Shown here: positions 25,703 to 33,761 of the stretch, in pieces
Position numbering within the stretch: position 1 is the stretch's first letter
Layout of the letters: each line of letters opens with the position of its first letter
DNA from: CAZHTS01 sp964535315
Lineage (GTDB): Bacteria > Chloroflexota > Anaerolineae > Anaerolineales > Anaerolineaceae
Assembly: GCA_964535315.1 (NCBI GenBank)
Contig: CAZHTS010000009.1
Coordinates: forward strand, 20,962 to 84,961
Direction of reading: 5' to 3'
Length of the DNA stretch: 64,000 nucleotides
Notes under the pieces: model-generated
The model's input: the letters and a program-made list of their open reading frames with translations, nothing else
Database searches by the model: none
Told to the model about the DNA's origin: nothing
Made by a program: the position numbers and the translations under genes

Positions 25703-26398
25703 TTACCTCCCACCGCGGTAATAACGCTCGTAATCGTTGCACAGCAAATGCAGCGGCGCCTCGTCCTCTTCGATGTCGGGGAAACGCCCGAGCGGTTCGT
25801 GGAAACGATTGTCGCGGTGATCGTCGTTGACCAACGACACCTCCCCCACCAGCACGCGCCCATCCTCGGCCCAGAAGGTGTGGTAGCAGCGCTGCTCGAG
25901 GGTGATGCTCTCGCCGGGCTTGAGATCCACCACCCCGCCCGCCGGCACCACCCGGCGCACCCCATCCAGCGTAACGTGCACGTCGCTTTCCCGGTCGAGA
26001 TCCTCGTCCGGGGTGGCGTTGTACAGGCGCAGCAGCAGCCGCCCACCGCCGCGGTTGATGATGTCTTCCATCTTGCTCCAATGGAAATGCATCGGCGTCA
26101 CCTGCTCGGTCTCGACGATCATCAGTTTTTCGGCGTACAGCTTGCCGCTCTGCTTCTGCCAGTTGTCCGGGTGACCGTTGCGGATGGTGAAGAGGAACAG
26201 GCCAAAATGGGCAAAATCGCCGCGGCCAAAATCGGTGATGTCCCAGCCCAGATGATTGTCAACGATCTCGCTTACCTCATCGCCTTTGGCGGCCCATTCT
26301 TCGGGGCTCCAGTAGGCGAAGGGCGGCAGATAGAACCCCCGCTGGCGGATGAAATCATCTGCGGAACGCATGATGGCGTTGATTTGCGATCGTTTCAT
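25703..26398 (-). CDS. D-lyxose ketol-isomerase family cupin
   Basis: 231 aa cupin of the D-lyxose isomerase family (as Bacillus YdaE). The metal site is seen in TPMHFHWSKMEDIINRGGG (H, H, E) and EQRCYHTFWAEDG (H). Family enzymes interconvert D-lyxose and D-xylulose, and many also accept D-mannose to give D-fructose; they need Mn or Co. The neighbours (fructokinase, PfkB kinase, ketose-bisphosphate aldolase) fit an aldose-to-ketose entry step. A hairpin separates it from the ABC ATPase gene upstream. The actual sugar remains to be shown. Confidence 0.85.
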   Translation of the reverse strand: MKRSQINAIMRSADDFIRQRGFYLPPFAYWSPEEWAAKGDEVSEIVDNHLGWDITDFGRGDFAHFGLFLFTIRNGHPDNWQKQSGKLYAEKLMIVETEQVTPMHFHWSKMEDIINRGGGRLLLRLYNATPDEDLDRESDVHVTLDGVRRVVPAGGVVDLKPGESITLEQRCYHTFWAEDGRVLVGEVSLVNDDHRDNRFHEPLGRFPDIEEDEAPLHLLCNDYERYYRGGR

Positions 26399-26421
26399 AC
26401 AAGACCTCTCACAAAAAGTGC

Positions 26422-26453
26422 AAACGGCCCGGCCCCAACACGCCGGGCCGTTT
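26422..26453 (-). terminator. Intra-operon hairpin between ATPase and isomerase genes
   Basis: A 12-bp perfect stem AAACGGCCCGGC / GCCGGGCCGTTT with an 8-nt loop, followed on the minus strand by CACTTTTT. It probably attenuates read-through from the transport genes into the enzyme genes. Confidence 0.6.
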
Positions 26454-26464
26454 AAAACGGCGTT

Positions 26465-27262
26465 TTATTCCTCGGCCTGCACGGCGCGTGGGATGACGCC
26501 CATCTCGTGGACGACCTCAGCGCCAACCATCAGGCTGACGATTTCATCGGGGGTGCTGGCGCGCGAGAGCCGCTCGCCGACCTTCTTGCCGCGGCGCATG
26601 ACCACGATGCGATCCGCCACGGCAAACACATCCTGCATGTTGTGACTGATGATGATGACCGGGATGCCCTGATCGGCCAGGGTGCGCACCAGGGTGAGCA
26701 CCTTGCGCTGCTCCGAAACGCCCAGAGCGGCGGTGGGTTCGTCCATGATCACCAGCCGGGCGTTCCAATAGATGGTGCGGGCGATGGCCACCGCCTGGCG
26801 CTGGCCGCCCGAAAGGGTGCGAATCTGCTGGGTGAGCGAGGGCAGGTGGATATCCAGGCGGGCAAGCACGCCGGCCGATTCCTCACGCATGCGGGTGCGA
26901 TCGACGGTATGAATCAACCCGCCCAGGTAACGCCGTTTGAGCTCGCGCCCCAGGAAGATGTTGGCGCCGACGTCCAGGTTTTCACACAGCGCCAGGTCCT
27001 GATAAATGGTCTCGATCCCCAGATCGCGGGCCTCGCGCGGGCCGCTGAAGGACAGACGGGTATGGTTGAAGATGATCTCGCCCTCATCGGGGGAATAGGC
27101 GCCGGCGATCATTTTAATCAGCGTCGACTTGCCGGCGCCGTTATCGCCGACCAGCCCCACCACCTCGCCGGGGAAGATATCCACGCCGACGTGATCGACT
27201 GCCGTCAGGCCGCCAAAGCGTTTGGTGAGATTTTCTGCGTGTAACAGGGGTTCCGTTTGCAT
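26465..27262 (-). CDS. Sugar ABC transporter ATPase, single-domain FrcA-like
   Basis: 265 aa: Walker A GDNGAGKSTLIKMI, signature LSGGQRQAVAIARTI, Walker B LVIMDEPTAALG, switch His IIISHNMQDVF. The variant Walker A (GDNGAGKST) and TAALG motif are typical of the CUT2 group (RbsA, XylG, FrcA). RbsA and XylG carry two ATPase halves; this one has only one, like FrcA of the fructose importer. ATG 27262 is used; the frame upstream overlaps the permease's other-strand noise. It supplies energy for the permease 13 bp upstream. Confidence 0.9.
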   Translation of the reverse strand: MQTEPLLHAENLTKRFGGLTAVDHVGVDIFPGEVVGLVGDNGAGKSTLIKMIAGAYSPDEGEIIFNHTRLSFSGPREARDLGIETIYQDLALCENLDVGANIFLGRELKRRYLGGLIHTVDRTRMREESAGVLARLDIHLPSLTQQIRTLSGGQRQAVAIARTIYWNARLVIMDEPTAALGVSEQRKVLTLVRTLADQGIPVIIISHNMQDVFAVADRIVVMRRGKKVGERLSRASTPDEIVSLMVGAEVVHEMGVIPRAVQAEE

Positions 27263-27275
27263 CTTAGCCTCCCGC

Positions 27276-28400
27276 TCACTTGCCCAGGGTGCGGCCGAAC
27301 TGGTCGACGATGACCGCCAGGATGACGACCAGGCCGACGGCCACGAACTGCCAGAACGGCACGACGCCCAGGATGACCAGGCCATACTCAATGGTGGCGA
27401 TACACAACGCGCCAACAATCGTACCGATGATGCTGCCCTCGCCGCCAAACATGCTGGCCCCGCCGATGACCACCGCGGCGACTGCCTTGAGCGTGGTGGT
27501 CTCGCCGCCGTTGTAAGCGCCGCTGGTAAAACGCGCCGCCCAGAGCACGCCGGCCACACCCGCCAGCACCGCCGCCATCACATACGCCTTGACCAGCGTG
27601 GCCTTGACGGGGATACCGGCGCGCATCGAAGCTTCATAATTGCCGCCGATGGCGTACAGGTGCTGCCCGAACTGGGTACGGGCCAGAATGAACCACACCA
27701 CTGCCGTAACCAGGATGGTGATGAACACCACCCCCGGCATGATCGAAATGATGCTGGGAAAATCGGGCGGCATGGCCTCTTCGGGCATCTTGAACCAGCT
27801 TACCCCGTGCCCCGGCCAGATGTAGAGGATGAAATTGTTGCCAATCTGGCCCAGATAGGGCGGCTGTTTGGCGACCGGGTAACCGCCCGAGGCCAGCAGC
27901 GCCAGCCCTTCGATCAAATAGCCCATCCCCAACGTGCTGATGAAGGGCGGAACTTTGACACGTGTGATTAACAGACCGTTGAGCAGACCGGGCAGTACGG
28001 CAATTAAAACCCCAGCCAGGAAACCACCGCCGATGGTTACCACCGGCGAGTAGCCGCCGGCGTGCAGGGTCTGCATGACCAGGGCGGCGATGACCGAGGA
28101 AAAGCCCAGAATCCAGCCGACGGAAAGATCGATGCCGGCGGCGATGATGATCAGGGTTTCGCCCAGGGCGATGAGCAGAATCTGCGTGGCGTAGAGCAGG
28201 ATGCCCTGTACGCTGCGCACAGAAATAAAATCGACGTCGTTGAGCTGCTTGGATGCAATGCTGAACGAGATCACCAGCACGGTGAGGAACGCCCAGGGCC
28301 ATACCTGGCGGACAAGCGCCAGGTTGGCGGCGCGGCTCCGTTTCGGAGGCGCAGGGGGAGTTTTTACTTCTGCCTTTTTTACATCGTTTTCTAAAGCCAT
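27276..28400 (-). CDS. CUT2 sugar ABC permease (RbsC/FrcC-like)
   Basis: 374 aa, about ten membrane helices, with the BPD_transp_2 hallmarks: AAGIDLSVGWILGFSSVIAAL, GLLNGLLITRVKVPPFISTLGM, QFGQHLYAIGGNYEASMRAGIPV, and VVIGGASMFGGEGSIIGTIVGAL. It imports monosaccharides with the binding protein encoded upstream. ATG 28400 is chosen because GGAGG lies 6 nt before it. A stem-loop separates it from the binding-protein gene. Confidence 0.9.
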   Translation of the reverse strand: MALENDVKKAEVKTPPAPPKRSRAANLALVRQVWPWAFLTVLVISFSIASKQLNDVDFISVRSVQGILLYATQILLIALGETLIIIAAGIDLSVGWILGFSSVIAALVMQTLHAGGYSPVVTIGGGFLAGVLIAVLPGLLNGLLITRVKVPPFISTLGMGYLIEGLALLASGGYPVAKQPPYLGQIGNNFILYIWPGHGVSWFKMPEEAMPPDFPSIISIMPGVVFITILVTAVVWFILARTQFGQHLYAIGGNYEASMRAGIPVKATLVKAYVMAAVLAGVAGVLWAARFTSGAYNGGETTTLKAVAAVVIGGASMFGGEGSIIGTIVGALCIATIEYGLVILGVVPFWQFVAVGLVVILAVIVDQFGRTLGK

Positions 28401-28605
28401 CTGAACCTCCAGGGTTGTGAACAACCCACGTTACGGATAGCAGTATTCAACAGTGTGCTTGCAGGCGCGCCACAATCCGCTGTGACGCCCATGCAAACCC
28501 GCTGATTACAGTCTACTCCAAATTTATTAATCGGTGCAACTCAAACAACCTGCTAAAAACGGTGTTCGTCTGTGCACATCCCCCTGAGAGGATGTGTTCT
28601 TCGGG

Positions 28606-28629
28606 TCAGGGGGGCTTGCGCCCCCCTGA
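28606..28629 (-). terminator. Stem-loop after the sugar-binding protein gene
   Basis: TCAGGGGGGC / GCCCCCCTGA (10 bp) with a 4-nt loop, 20 bp after the binding-protein stop, in the 247-bp gap before the permease. Such hairpins usually protect or partially terminate the binding-protein mRNA so that it is made in excess. Nothing else is recognised in 28401-28605. Confidence 0.6.
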
Positions 28630-28647
28630 CTGGTTCCGATTTTGATG

Positions 28648-30699
28648 TTACTTGGTGTAGATGAACTTGGCTACGTCTGGTTTGTCGACGTTGTCGCGGG
28701 TGATGATCTGATAACCGGTGGAGATGTGCAGCGGGACGCTGGTGACACCGTTCAGGTAAGCCATGGCCATTTCGACCGCCAGGAAGCCCATATCGGAGGG
28801 TTTCTGGGCGATGACCATGTCGACGGTCTTGTTCTTGAGCATCTCGATGGCGGTCTCGGTGGCGTCAAAGGCAACCACCTTCACCTTGCCGCTCAGGCCC
28901 TTGTTGGCCACCACCTGCCCGGCGCCCTGGGCGCTGAACACGTTGGTGCCAAAGATACCGGCCAGGTCGGGTTCCTTCTGCAGGATGGCTTCCACCTGGG
29001 CCTGGGCCTTGGAGGGATCGTCGTCGTTGTAGTCCACGCCCACCAGGGTGATGTCCTTCAGGTCCTTGAGGACTTCCTTGCAGCCCTTCTCGCGAGCGTC
29101 GGTGCTGCTGATGCCCGGCTTGACGTTCTGGACGTAGATCTTGCCCTTACCGCCGATGGCTTCCGCCAGCGCCTTGCAGGCGATGCGGCCGCCCTCTTCG
29201 TTGTCCGAAGCGATGAAGGACAGCGGGAATTTGACCGGGCCGTTGGCGTAATCGCCGTCGCCGACGTAGGTATCCACCGTCAGCAGCGGCAGGCCGGCTT
29301 CGCTGGCCTTCTGCAAAGGCGCAACCATGGCTTCCTTATCCACCGGGGCGAGGAAGAGGAAGTTGATGTCACCGCGGGCGACCATAGCATCCAGCATGGG
29401 GGTCTGGACGGTGGCGTTCCACTGCTCGGGGAACTGCGAAACCAGTTCCACGCCGAACAGACCGGCGGCCTGTTTGGCGCCGCGTTCCATGGTGAAGTAG
29501 AACGGATCCTGCACGCCGGCCAGGAAGGCAACCTTGCGCCCGGCGGTCTTAGACTTGAACTCGCCGCCGCCCTTGGTGTAGATGAACTGGGCAACTTCCG
29601 GCTTGTCAACGTTGTCGCGGGTGATGATCTGGTAACCGGTGGAGATGTGCTTTGGAACGCTGGTGATGCCGTTCAGGTACGCCACGGCCATTTCAACCGC
29701 CAGGTAGCCCATGTCGGAGGGTTTCTGGGCGATGACCATGTCGACGGTCTTGTTCTTGAGCATCTCGATGGCGGTCTCGGTGGCGTCAAAGGCAACCACC
29801 TTCACCTTGCCGCTCAGGCCCTTGTTGGCCACCACCTGCCCGGCGCCCTGGGCGCTGAACACGTTGGTGCCAAAGATACCGGCCAGGTCGGGTTCCTTCT
29901 GCAGGATGGCTTCCACCTGGGCCTGGGCCTTGGAGGGATCGTCGTCGTTGTAGTCCACGCCCACCAGGGTGATGTCCTTCAGGTCCTTGAGGACTTCCTT
30001 GCAGCCCTTCTCGCGAGCGTCGGTGCTGCTGATGCCCGGCTTGACGTTCTGGACGTAGATCTTGCCCTTACCGCCGATGGCTTCCGCCAGCGCCTTGCAG
30101 GCGATGCGGCCGCCCTCTTCGTTGTCCGAAGCGATGAAGGACAGCGGGAATTTGACCGGGCCGTTGGCGTAATCGCCGTCGCCGACGTAGGTATCCACCG
30201 TCAGCAGCGGCAGGCCGGCTTCGCTGGCCTTCTGCAAAGGCGCAACCATGGCTTCCTTATCCACCGGGGCGAGGAAGAGGAAGTTGATGTCACCGCGGGC
30301 GACCATAGCATCCAGCATGGGGGTCTGGACGGTGGCGTTCCACTGCTCGGGGAACTGCGAAACCAGTTCCACGCCGAACAGACCGGCGGCCTGTTTGGCG
30401 CCGCGTTCCATGGTGAAGTAGAACGGATCCTGCACGCCGGCCAGGAAGGCAATCTTGACGGCGGCCTTGGCGGGTTCGGCGGGCGCAGGGGCGGCAGTGG
30501 GCTCGGCGGCGGCCGGGGCCTTGGTCGGTTCGGCCGGGGCGGCGGCGGGCGGTTGGGTGGCTTCCGCCGCAGCGGGCGCCTTGGTCGGTTCGGCAGCGGC
30601 CGGGGCCTTGGTCGGTTCGGCCGGGGCGCCGCAGGCGGTGAGCAACATGGCGACCAGCACCATAAGGCTCAGGACAACAGAAATACGCTTGGTTTGCAT
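28648..30699 (-). CDS. Sugar-binding lipoprotein with two near-identical CUT2 binding domains
   Basis: 683 aa. Lipobox LLTACG, then a linker of EPTKAPAAA-type repeats to about residue 75, then two tandem periplasmic-binding (Peripla_BP_4, RbsB-like) domains of about 300 aa. The first begins KIAFLAGVQDPFYFTMERG, and so does the second (KVAFLAG...). The copies, joined by a short GGGEFKSKTAGR linker, are identical over 738 bp at DNA level but about 14% diverged in the last 140 bp of each. CUT2 binding proteins normally have one domain. ATG 30699 has GGAGAAG upstream. Real duplication or assembly error must be separated. Confidence 0.8.
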   Translation of the reverse strand: MQTKRISVVLSLMVLVAMLLTACGAPAEPTKAPAAAEPTKAPAAAEATQPPAAAPAEPTKAPAAAEPTAAPAPAEPAKAAVKIAFLAGVQDPFYFTMERGAKQAAGLFGVELVSQFPEQWNATVQTPMLDAMVARGDINFLFLAPVDKEAMVAPLQKASEAGLPLLTVDTYVGDGDYANGPVKFPLSFIASDNEEGGRIACKALAEAIGGKGKIYVQNVKPGISSTDAREKGCKEVLKDLKDITLVGVDYNDDDPSKAQAQVEAILQKEPDLAGIFGTNVFSAQGAGQVVANKGLSGKVKVVAFDATETAIEMLKNKTVDMVIAQKPSDMGYLAVEMAVAYLNGITSVPKHISTGYQIITRDNVDKPEVAQFIYTKGGGEFKSKTAGRKVAFLAGVQDPFYFTMERGAKQAAGLFGVELVSQFPEQWNATVQTPMLDAMVARGDINFLFLAPVDKEAMVAPLQKASEAGLPLLTVDTYVGDGDYANGPVKFPLSFIASDNEEGGRIACKALAEAIGGKGKIYVQNVKPGISSTDAREKGCKEVLKDLKDITLVGVDYNDDDPSKAQAQVEAILQKEPDLAGIFGTNVFSAQGAGQVVANKGLSGKVKVVAFDATETAIEMLKNKTVDMVIAQKPSDMGFLAVEMAMAYLNGVTSVPLHISTGYQIITRDNVDKPDVAKFIYTK
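28794..30452 (-). repeat. Tandem 738-bp perfect repeat (28794-29531 and 29715-30452), period 921 bp
   Basis: Line-by-line comparison shows no mismatch between the two blocks, while both flanks diverge sharply. The 921-bp period is a multiple of three, so the frame is kept and one 683-aa protein results. Confidence 0.85.
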
Positions 30700-30987
30700 T
30701 TTCTTCTCCTTTCAGGAATCTGGGTAACGACAGCAAAGCGAAACGCCGGATGATTGACCAGAGTCAAAAGCCTGTATTGTATTGCGCTGACGTGCTTCCT
30801 CCTTTCCTCCAGAAAAAGTGCTCAAACGCCCATACCAGTAATCTATTTATCGGTAAAATCGGTGGGAAATGATCTTGCCGCCAGAATTTGGGACTTTTCG
30901 AACAAAACTCGATTTGAAATGTTCACACAAGATCGCAAAGCGCTCAAAAAGCCCAAGAAACTGTTCGTTTTGGCAAATCGCATTGTC

Positions 30988-31016
30988 ATAATATCACACG
31001 AAAGCACAAAAGTCAA
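30988..31016 (-). promoter_or_regulatory. Sugar operon promoter
   Basis: On the minus strand: TTGACT (31011-31016), 17 bp, TATTAT (30988-30993). It leaves an unusually long leader of about 280 nt before the binding-protein ATG. A wide inverted repeat GAACA-(15)-TGTTC (30900-30924) within that leader could be an operator. Confidence 0.65.
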
Positions 31017-31057
31017 TATATTTTGTGAGACATCGATAATTTTCAAACAAGCAATGA

Positions 31058-31085
31058 TTGACTTCTAACATTTTTACGGTATAAT
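31058..31085 (+). promoter_or_regulatory. Promoter of the hybrid regulator gene
   Basis: TTGACT (31058-31063), 16 bp, TATAAT (31080-31085), about 43 bp before the ATG at 31128. It lies back to back with the operon promoter, 41 bp between the two -35 boxes, so one bound regulator could control both. This AT-rich gap (30700-31127) has no other gene. Confidence 0.7.
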
Positions 31086-31127
31086 AGAACAAACACCGCA
31101 AAGAATTTACACGCAACGAGGATTGTC

Positions 31128-32828
31128 ATGAAAACCAAAGCCCGGCTGGAGCACATCGCCTCATTGATCGACGAACGGGGTTTCTTATCGGTAGCAGAAC
31201 TGGCCGAGGCGTTTCAGGTTTCGGAAATGACAATCCGCCGCGATTTGGAACAACTGGACGCCCAGAAACGCATCCTGCGCACCTACGGTGGGGCCGCCTC
31301 GCTGCGCAGCGAGGACGAGCGCGACGAGATGGAGCAAAAGCCCGAAGTGCTGCTGGTCGATCAGGTGGACGTACTGGTGGCGACGATGGTCAACCCCTAT
31401 TACGACAGCCTGCTGCTCGACCGGGTTGGCAAGAAAAATATCCCGATCATCGCCGAATCGACCCACATGCCCAACCAGTGCACCATGGTGGCAGTGGACA
31501 ACTACCAGGCCGGGATGGATCTGGGGCGCTGGGCCGGGCGAACGATCCGCCAGCAGGGTTTTGAAAAAGCCTGCCTGCTCGACCTGACCTTTCACCTGGA
31601 AAACACACAGACCCGCAGCCGCGGGTTTATCGCCGGGCTGAACGAAGTCTGCCCGGAGGCCGAGGTGGTGCTGTCGATCAACGCCCAGTCGCGTTACGCC
31701 ACCGCCTACCAGCTGGCGCGCGACGCCCTGACCGTACACCCCCACATCAACCTGATCTTCGCCATCAACGATACCACCGCCTGGGGTGCAATCAACGCCT
31801 GCAAGGATCTGAACATCGACCCGGCGCGCATGACGGTGGTGCCCTTCGGGCTGGAAGGCGACACGCTGAAAAACGCCCTGATGGCGGACGGATACTGCAA
31901 GGCCGGTCTGGCAATGTTCCCCGAGATCGTCAGCCTGACGTGCATCGAAGCCGCCATCGCCGCTTACAACCACGGCGCCCTGCCGGAAAATTACGTCACC
32001 CCGCACGTGGTGTTGACCGCCCGCACGCTGCCCGAGTATTACACCCTGAGCCCGAACGGCTGGCGGCTGAATTGGCCGGTTGCCCGCAGCCGGCTCAACA
32101 TCCCCGTCCAGACCGAAACGATCCACCCACCCGAACGACTGCCGCGCCAGATTGGGCTGATCATCCCGTTTAGCGAGCACGAATGGTACCGCAACCTGCG
32201 CGACTGCCTGCAGGAATACAGCCAGCAGTACGGCATCGGGGTGCAGATTATCGACGCCGACCAAAACGTGCGCGACGAGATCGAACTGCGCCGGCGGCAG
32301 ATTGCCCACGCCGCGGCCGGGTTGATCCGCCCGGGCGAGGTGGTGCTGATCGACAGCGGGCCGATTGCCCGCTATCTGGCCGAGGAGATCAAGAAGGCGC
32401 ACCAGGAGGTGACCGTCATCACCAATTCGGTGGTGGTCTTCGATACGCTCAATCGCACGCCGGGGGTGATGTTGATCTCCACCGGCGGAGCGGTGCGCTA
32501 CAGCAGCCAGGTGCTGGTCGGTCCGACGGCCGAAAGCGCCCTCAAAGAACTGCGCGCCGATAAGCTGTTCCTGATGGTCAGCGGCATCACCCTCGATTTT
32601 GGCCTGTCGCACACCAACATTTCGGAGGTGACGATCAAGCAGGCGATGATCCGCTCGGCGCGCGAAGTGGTGCTGCTGGCCGACCACACCCTGTTCGGCA
32701 CCGAGTCGGTCATCCAGGTCGCCCCGTTGAGCGTGGTCAACCGCCTGATCACCGACGACGCCCTGCAACCCAGCACCCGCCTGGACATTTCGAAATCCGG
32801 CATCCAGATTCTGCTGGTGCAGATGTAA
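31128..32828 (+). CDS. Hybrid regulator: DeoR HTH + periplasmic-binding domain + DeoR sensor domain
   Basis: 566 aa. Residues about 6-58 are a DeoR HTH (GFLSVAELAEAFQVSEMTIR then RRDLEQL, RTYGGA). Residues about 78-315 are a LacI/CUT2-like periplasmic-binding domain (VDVLVATMVNPYYDSLLLDR, AVDNYQAGMDLGRWAG, INLIFAINDTTAWGAINACK). A partial repeat of the same fold (IGLIIPFSEHEWYRNL...) leads into a DeoR C-terminal sensor (about 370-555: RRQIAHAAAGLIRPGEVVLI, then DSGPIARYLA and VISTGGAV-like strands). It could sense both a free sugar and a sugar phosphate. Divergent from the sugar operon, which it very likely controls. Confidence 0.88.
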   Translation: MKTKARLEHIASLIDERGFLSVAELAEAFQVSEMTIRRDLEQLDAQKRILRTYGGAASLRSEDERDEMEQKPEVLLVDQVDVLVATMVNPYYDSLLLDRVGKKNIPIIAESTHMPNQCTMVAVDNYQAGMDLGRWAGRTIRQQGFEKACLLDLTFHLENTQTRSRGFIAGLNEVCPEAEVVLSINAQSRYATAYQLARDALTVHPHINLIFAINDTTAWGAINACKDLNIDPARMTVVPFGLEGDTLKNALMADGYCKAGLAMFPEIVSLTCIEAAIAAYNHGALPENYVTPHVVLTARTLPEYYTLSPNGWRLNWPVARSRLNIPVQTETIHPPERLPRQIGLIIPFSEHEWYRNLRDCLQEYSQQYGIGVQIIDADQNVRDEIELRRRQIAHAAAGLIRPGEVVLIDSGPIARYLAEEIKKAHQEVTVITNSVVVFDTLNRTPGVMLISTGGAVRYSSQVLVGPTAESALKELRADKLFLMVSGITLDFGLSHTNISEVTIKQAMIRSAREVVLLADHTLFGTESVIQVAPLSVVNRLITDDALQPSTRLDISKSGIQILLVQM

Positions 32829-32963
32829 CCACGCCTTACAAAACTGTTTGTTGACGGGCACTTTACAAAACCTTAAAGCGCTCTTAATCGACTTTTCCTG
32901 TATGATATGAAATAATAAAGCAGCAATCCATTTTCATCGATGCACGTTGTACGAGGTGATCTC

Positions 32964-33110
32964 ATGACTGGCCCTTATCGCTCATTCCCCTTCTCTCACA
33001 GACGTTCACACAGGTCTGGCAGTCGTGCGAATACCCCTCGCAACCCGGTCGGCGATGAGCGTTTCATCGCCGACCTTCATTTTCGGCAGCCGGCCGGAAA
33101 GGAGCGCTGA
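32964..33110 (+). CDS. Possible 48-aa leader ORF upstream of the RNase H-like gene
   Basis: An ATG at 32964 has a strong ribosome site (GAGGTGAT, 3 nt spacer) and opens a 48-codon frame (MTGPYRSFPFSHRRSH...). Its TGA at 33108-33110 ends one base before the next gene's ATG. The product is Arg/Ser/His-rich with no known motif. Tight spacing and the good ribosome site suggest translational coupling. A hairpin lies inside its 3' half. It could be a leader peptide or a small basic protein; coding status is uncertain. Confidence 0.4.
   Translation: MTGPYRSFPFSHRRSHRSGSRANTPRNPVGDERFIADLHFRQPAGKER
33047..33075 (+). terminator. Hairpin inside the leader of the RNase H-like gene
   Basis: A 12-bp perfect stem GGTCGGCGATGA / TCATCGCCGACC with a GCGTT loop, followed by TTCATTTT. 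It lies 37 bp before ATG 33112 and overlaps the leader ORF, so attenuation linked to its translation is conceivable. Confidence 0.45.
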
Positions 33111-33111
33111 C

Positions 33112-33672
33112 ATGATTACGCTGCATTTTGATGGTCTCTACCGCAAAGTCACGGCAAAAGACGATCTCAGTTCCGAGGCCGGGCTGATGTGTTATGGCTG
33201 GTTGATCAGCCGGGATGGAATCGTCATCGGGCGCGGTCACGGCGGGTATGCCCGCAACAAGGACGCCACCTCCAACGTGGCCGAATACCTGGCGATGATC
33301 GAGGGACTGGAAGCGCTGCTGGACATGGGGTTGGAAAAGGAAGCGATCGAGGTGATCGGCGACGCCCGTTCGATCATCGAGCAGATGCAAGGCACGGCCT
33401 GTGTCAGTTCGCCGCGCGTGCGGCCGCTGTACCAGCGCGCCAGCCGCATTGCCCGCCGCTTCTCCACCCTGCGCTGGACGTGGGCGCCGCGACGCTACAA
33501 CCACGATGCCGACCAGCTCACCCGGCGCGCCCTACGCCAGATTCGCGCCGGGTATGGCCGCCAGCTGGCGGCGTTGGAGCAAATGATCCAGGATGGGCAA
33601 AAGAAGGGGCGTAAAAAACAGGGCTTTCTGCCACTGCTCGACCTGCGCGTCTTCCAGCCCGCCCGCTTGTAA
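33112..33672 (+). CDS. RNase HI-like protein
   Basis: 186 aa with the ribonuclease H fold and the four acidic residues in order: LHFDGL (Asp, residue about 6), NVAEYLAMIEGL (Glu), VIGDARSIIEQM (Asp) and NHDADQLTRRAL (Asp). Catalysis is therefore expected to be intact. A short basic tail (KKGRKKQG) may bind nucleic acid. This group (RnhA-like, often annotated ribonuclease HI family) cleaves RNA in RNA-DNA hybrids. ATG 33112 follows AAAGGAG. A strong terminator ends the unit. Confidence 0.82.
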   Translation: MITLHFDGLYRKVTAKDDLSSEAGLMCYGWLISRDGIVIGRGHGGYARNKDATSNVAEYLAMIEGLEALLDMGLEKEAIEVIGDARSIIEQMQGTACVSSPRVRPLYQRASRIARRFSTLRWTWAPRRYNHDADQLTRRALRQIRAGYGRQLAALEQMIQDGQKKGRKKQGFLPLLDLRVFQPARL

Positions 33673-33685
33673 AGGAGAAAACGGC

Positions 33686-33720
33686 GGCGCGCCTTTCATC
33701 GCCGGGATGAAAGGCGCGCC
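33686..33720 (+). terminator. Strong bidirectional terminator hairpin
   Basis: A 15-bp perfect stem GGCGCGCCTTTCATC / GATGAAAGGCGCGCC with a 5-nt loop, between the convergent RNase H-like and M20 hydrolase genes. Confidence 0.75.
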
Positions 33721-33761
33721 GGTCATTTAACAGGAACTACGAGGCCGGTGAACGGTAATCT

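Noticed and set aside
24514..26046. Extended 510-aa version of the PfkB kinase
   Set aside because: The added N-terminus is the out-of-frame translation of the isomerase gene. The kinase fold begins at ATG 25695.
20523..26398. Sulfoquinovose (sulfo-EMP) pathway
   Set aside because: Isomerase, kinase and aldolase are shared with sulfoglycolysis, but no sulfoquinovosidase, sulfolactaldehyde reductase/dehydrogenase or sulfonate exporter is present.
28794..30452. CRISPR or other repeat array
   Set aside because: Only two long copies inside a coding frame. No short regularly spaced repeats with spacers were seen anywhere in the window.
28642..30753. A 703-codon plus-strand frame with a long internal repeat
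   Set aside because: It is the antisense of the duplicated sugar-binding protein; the repeat comes from that gene. The Gly/Val/Asp-rich translation has no motif.
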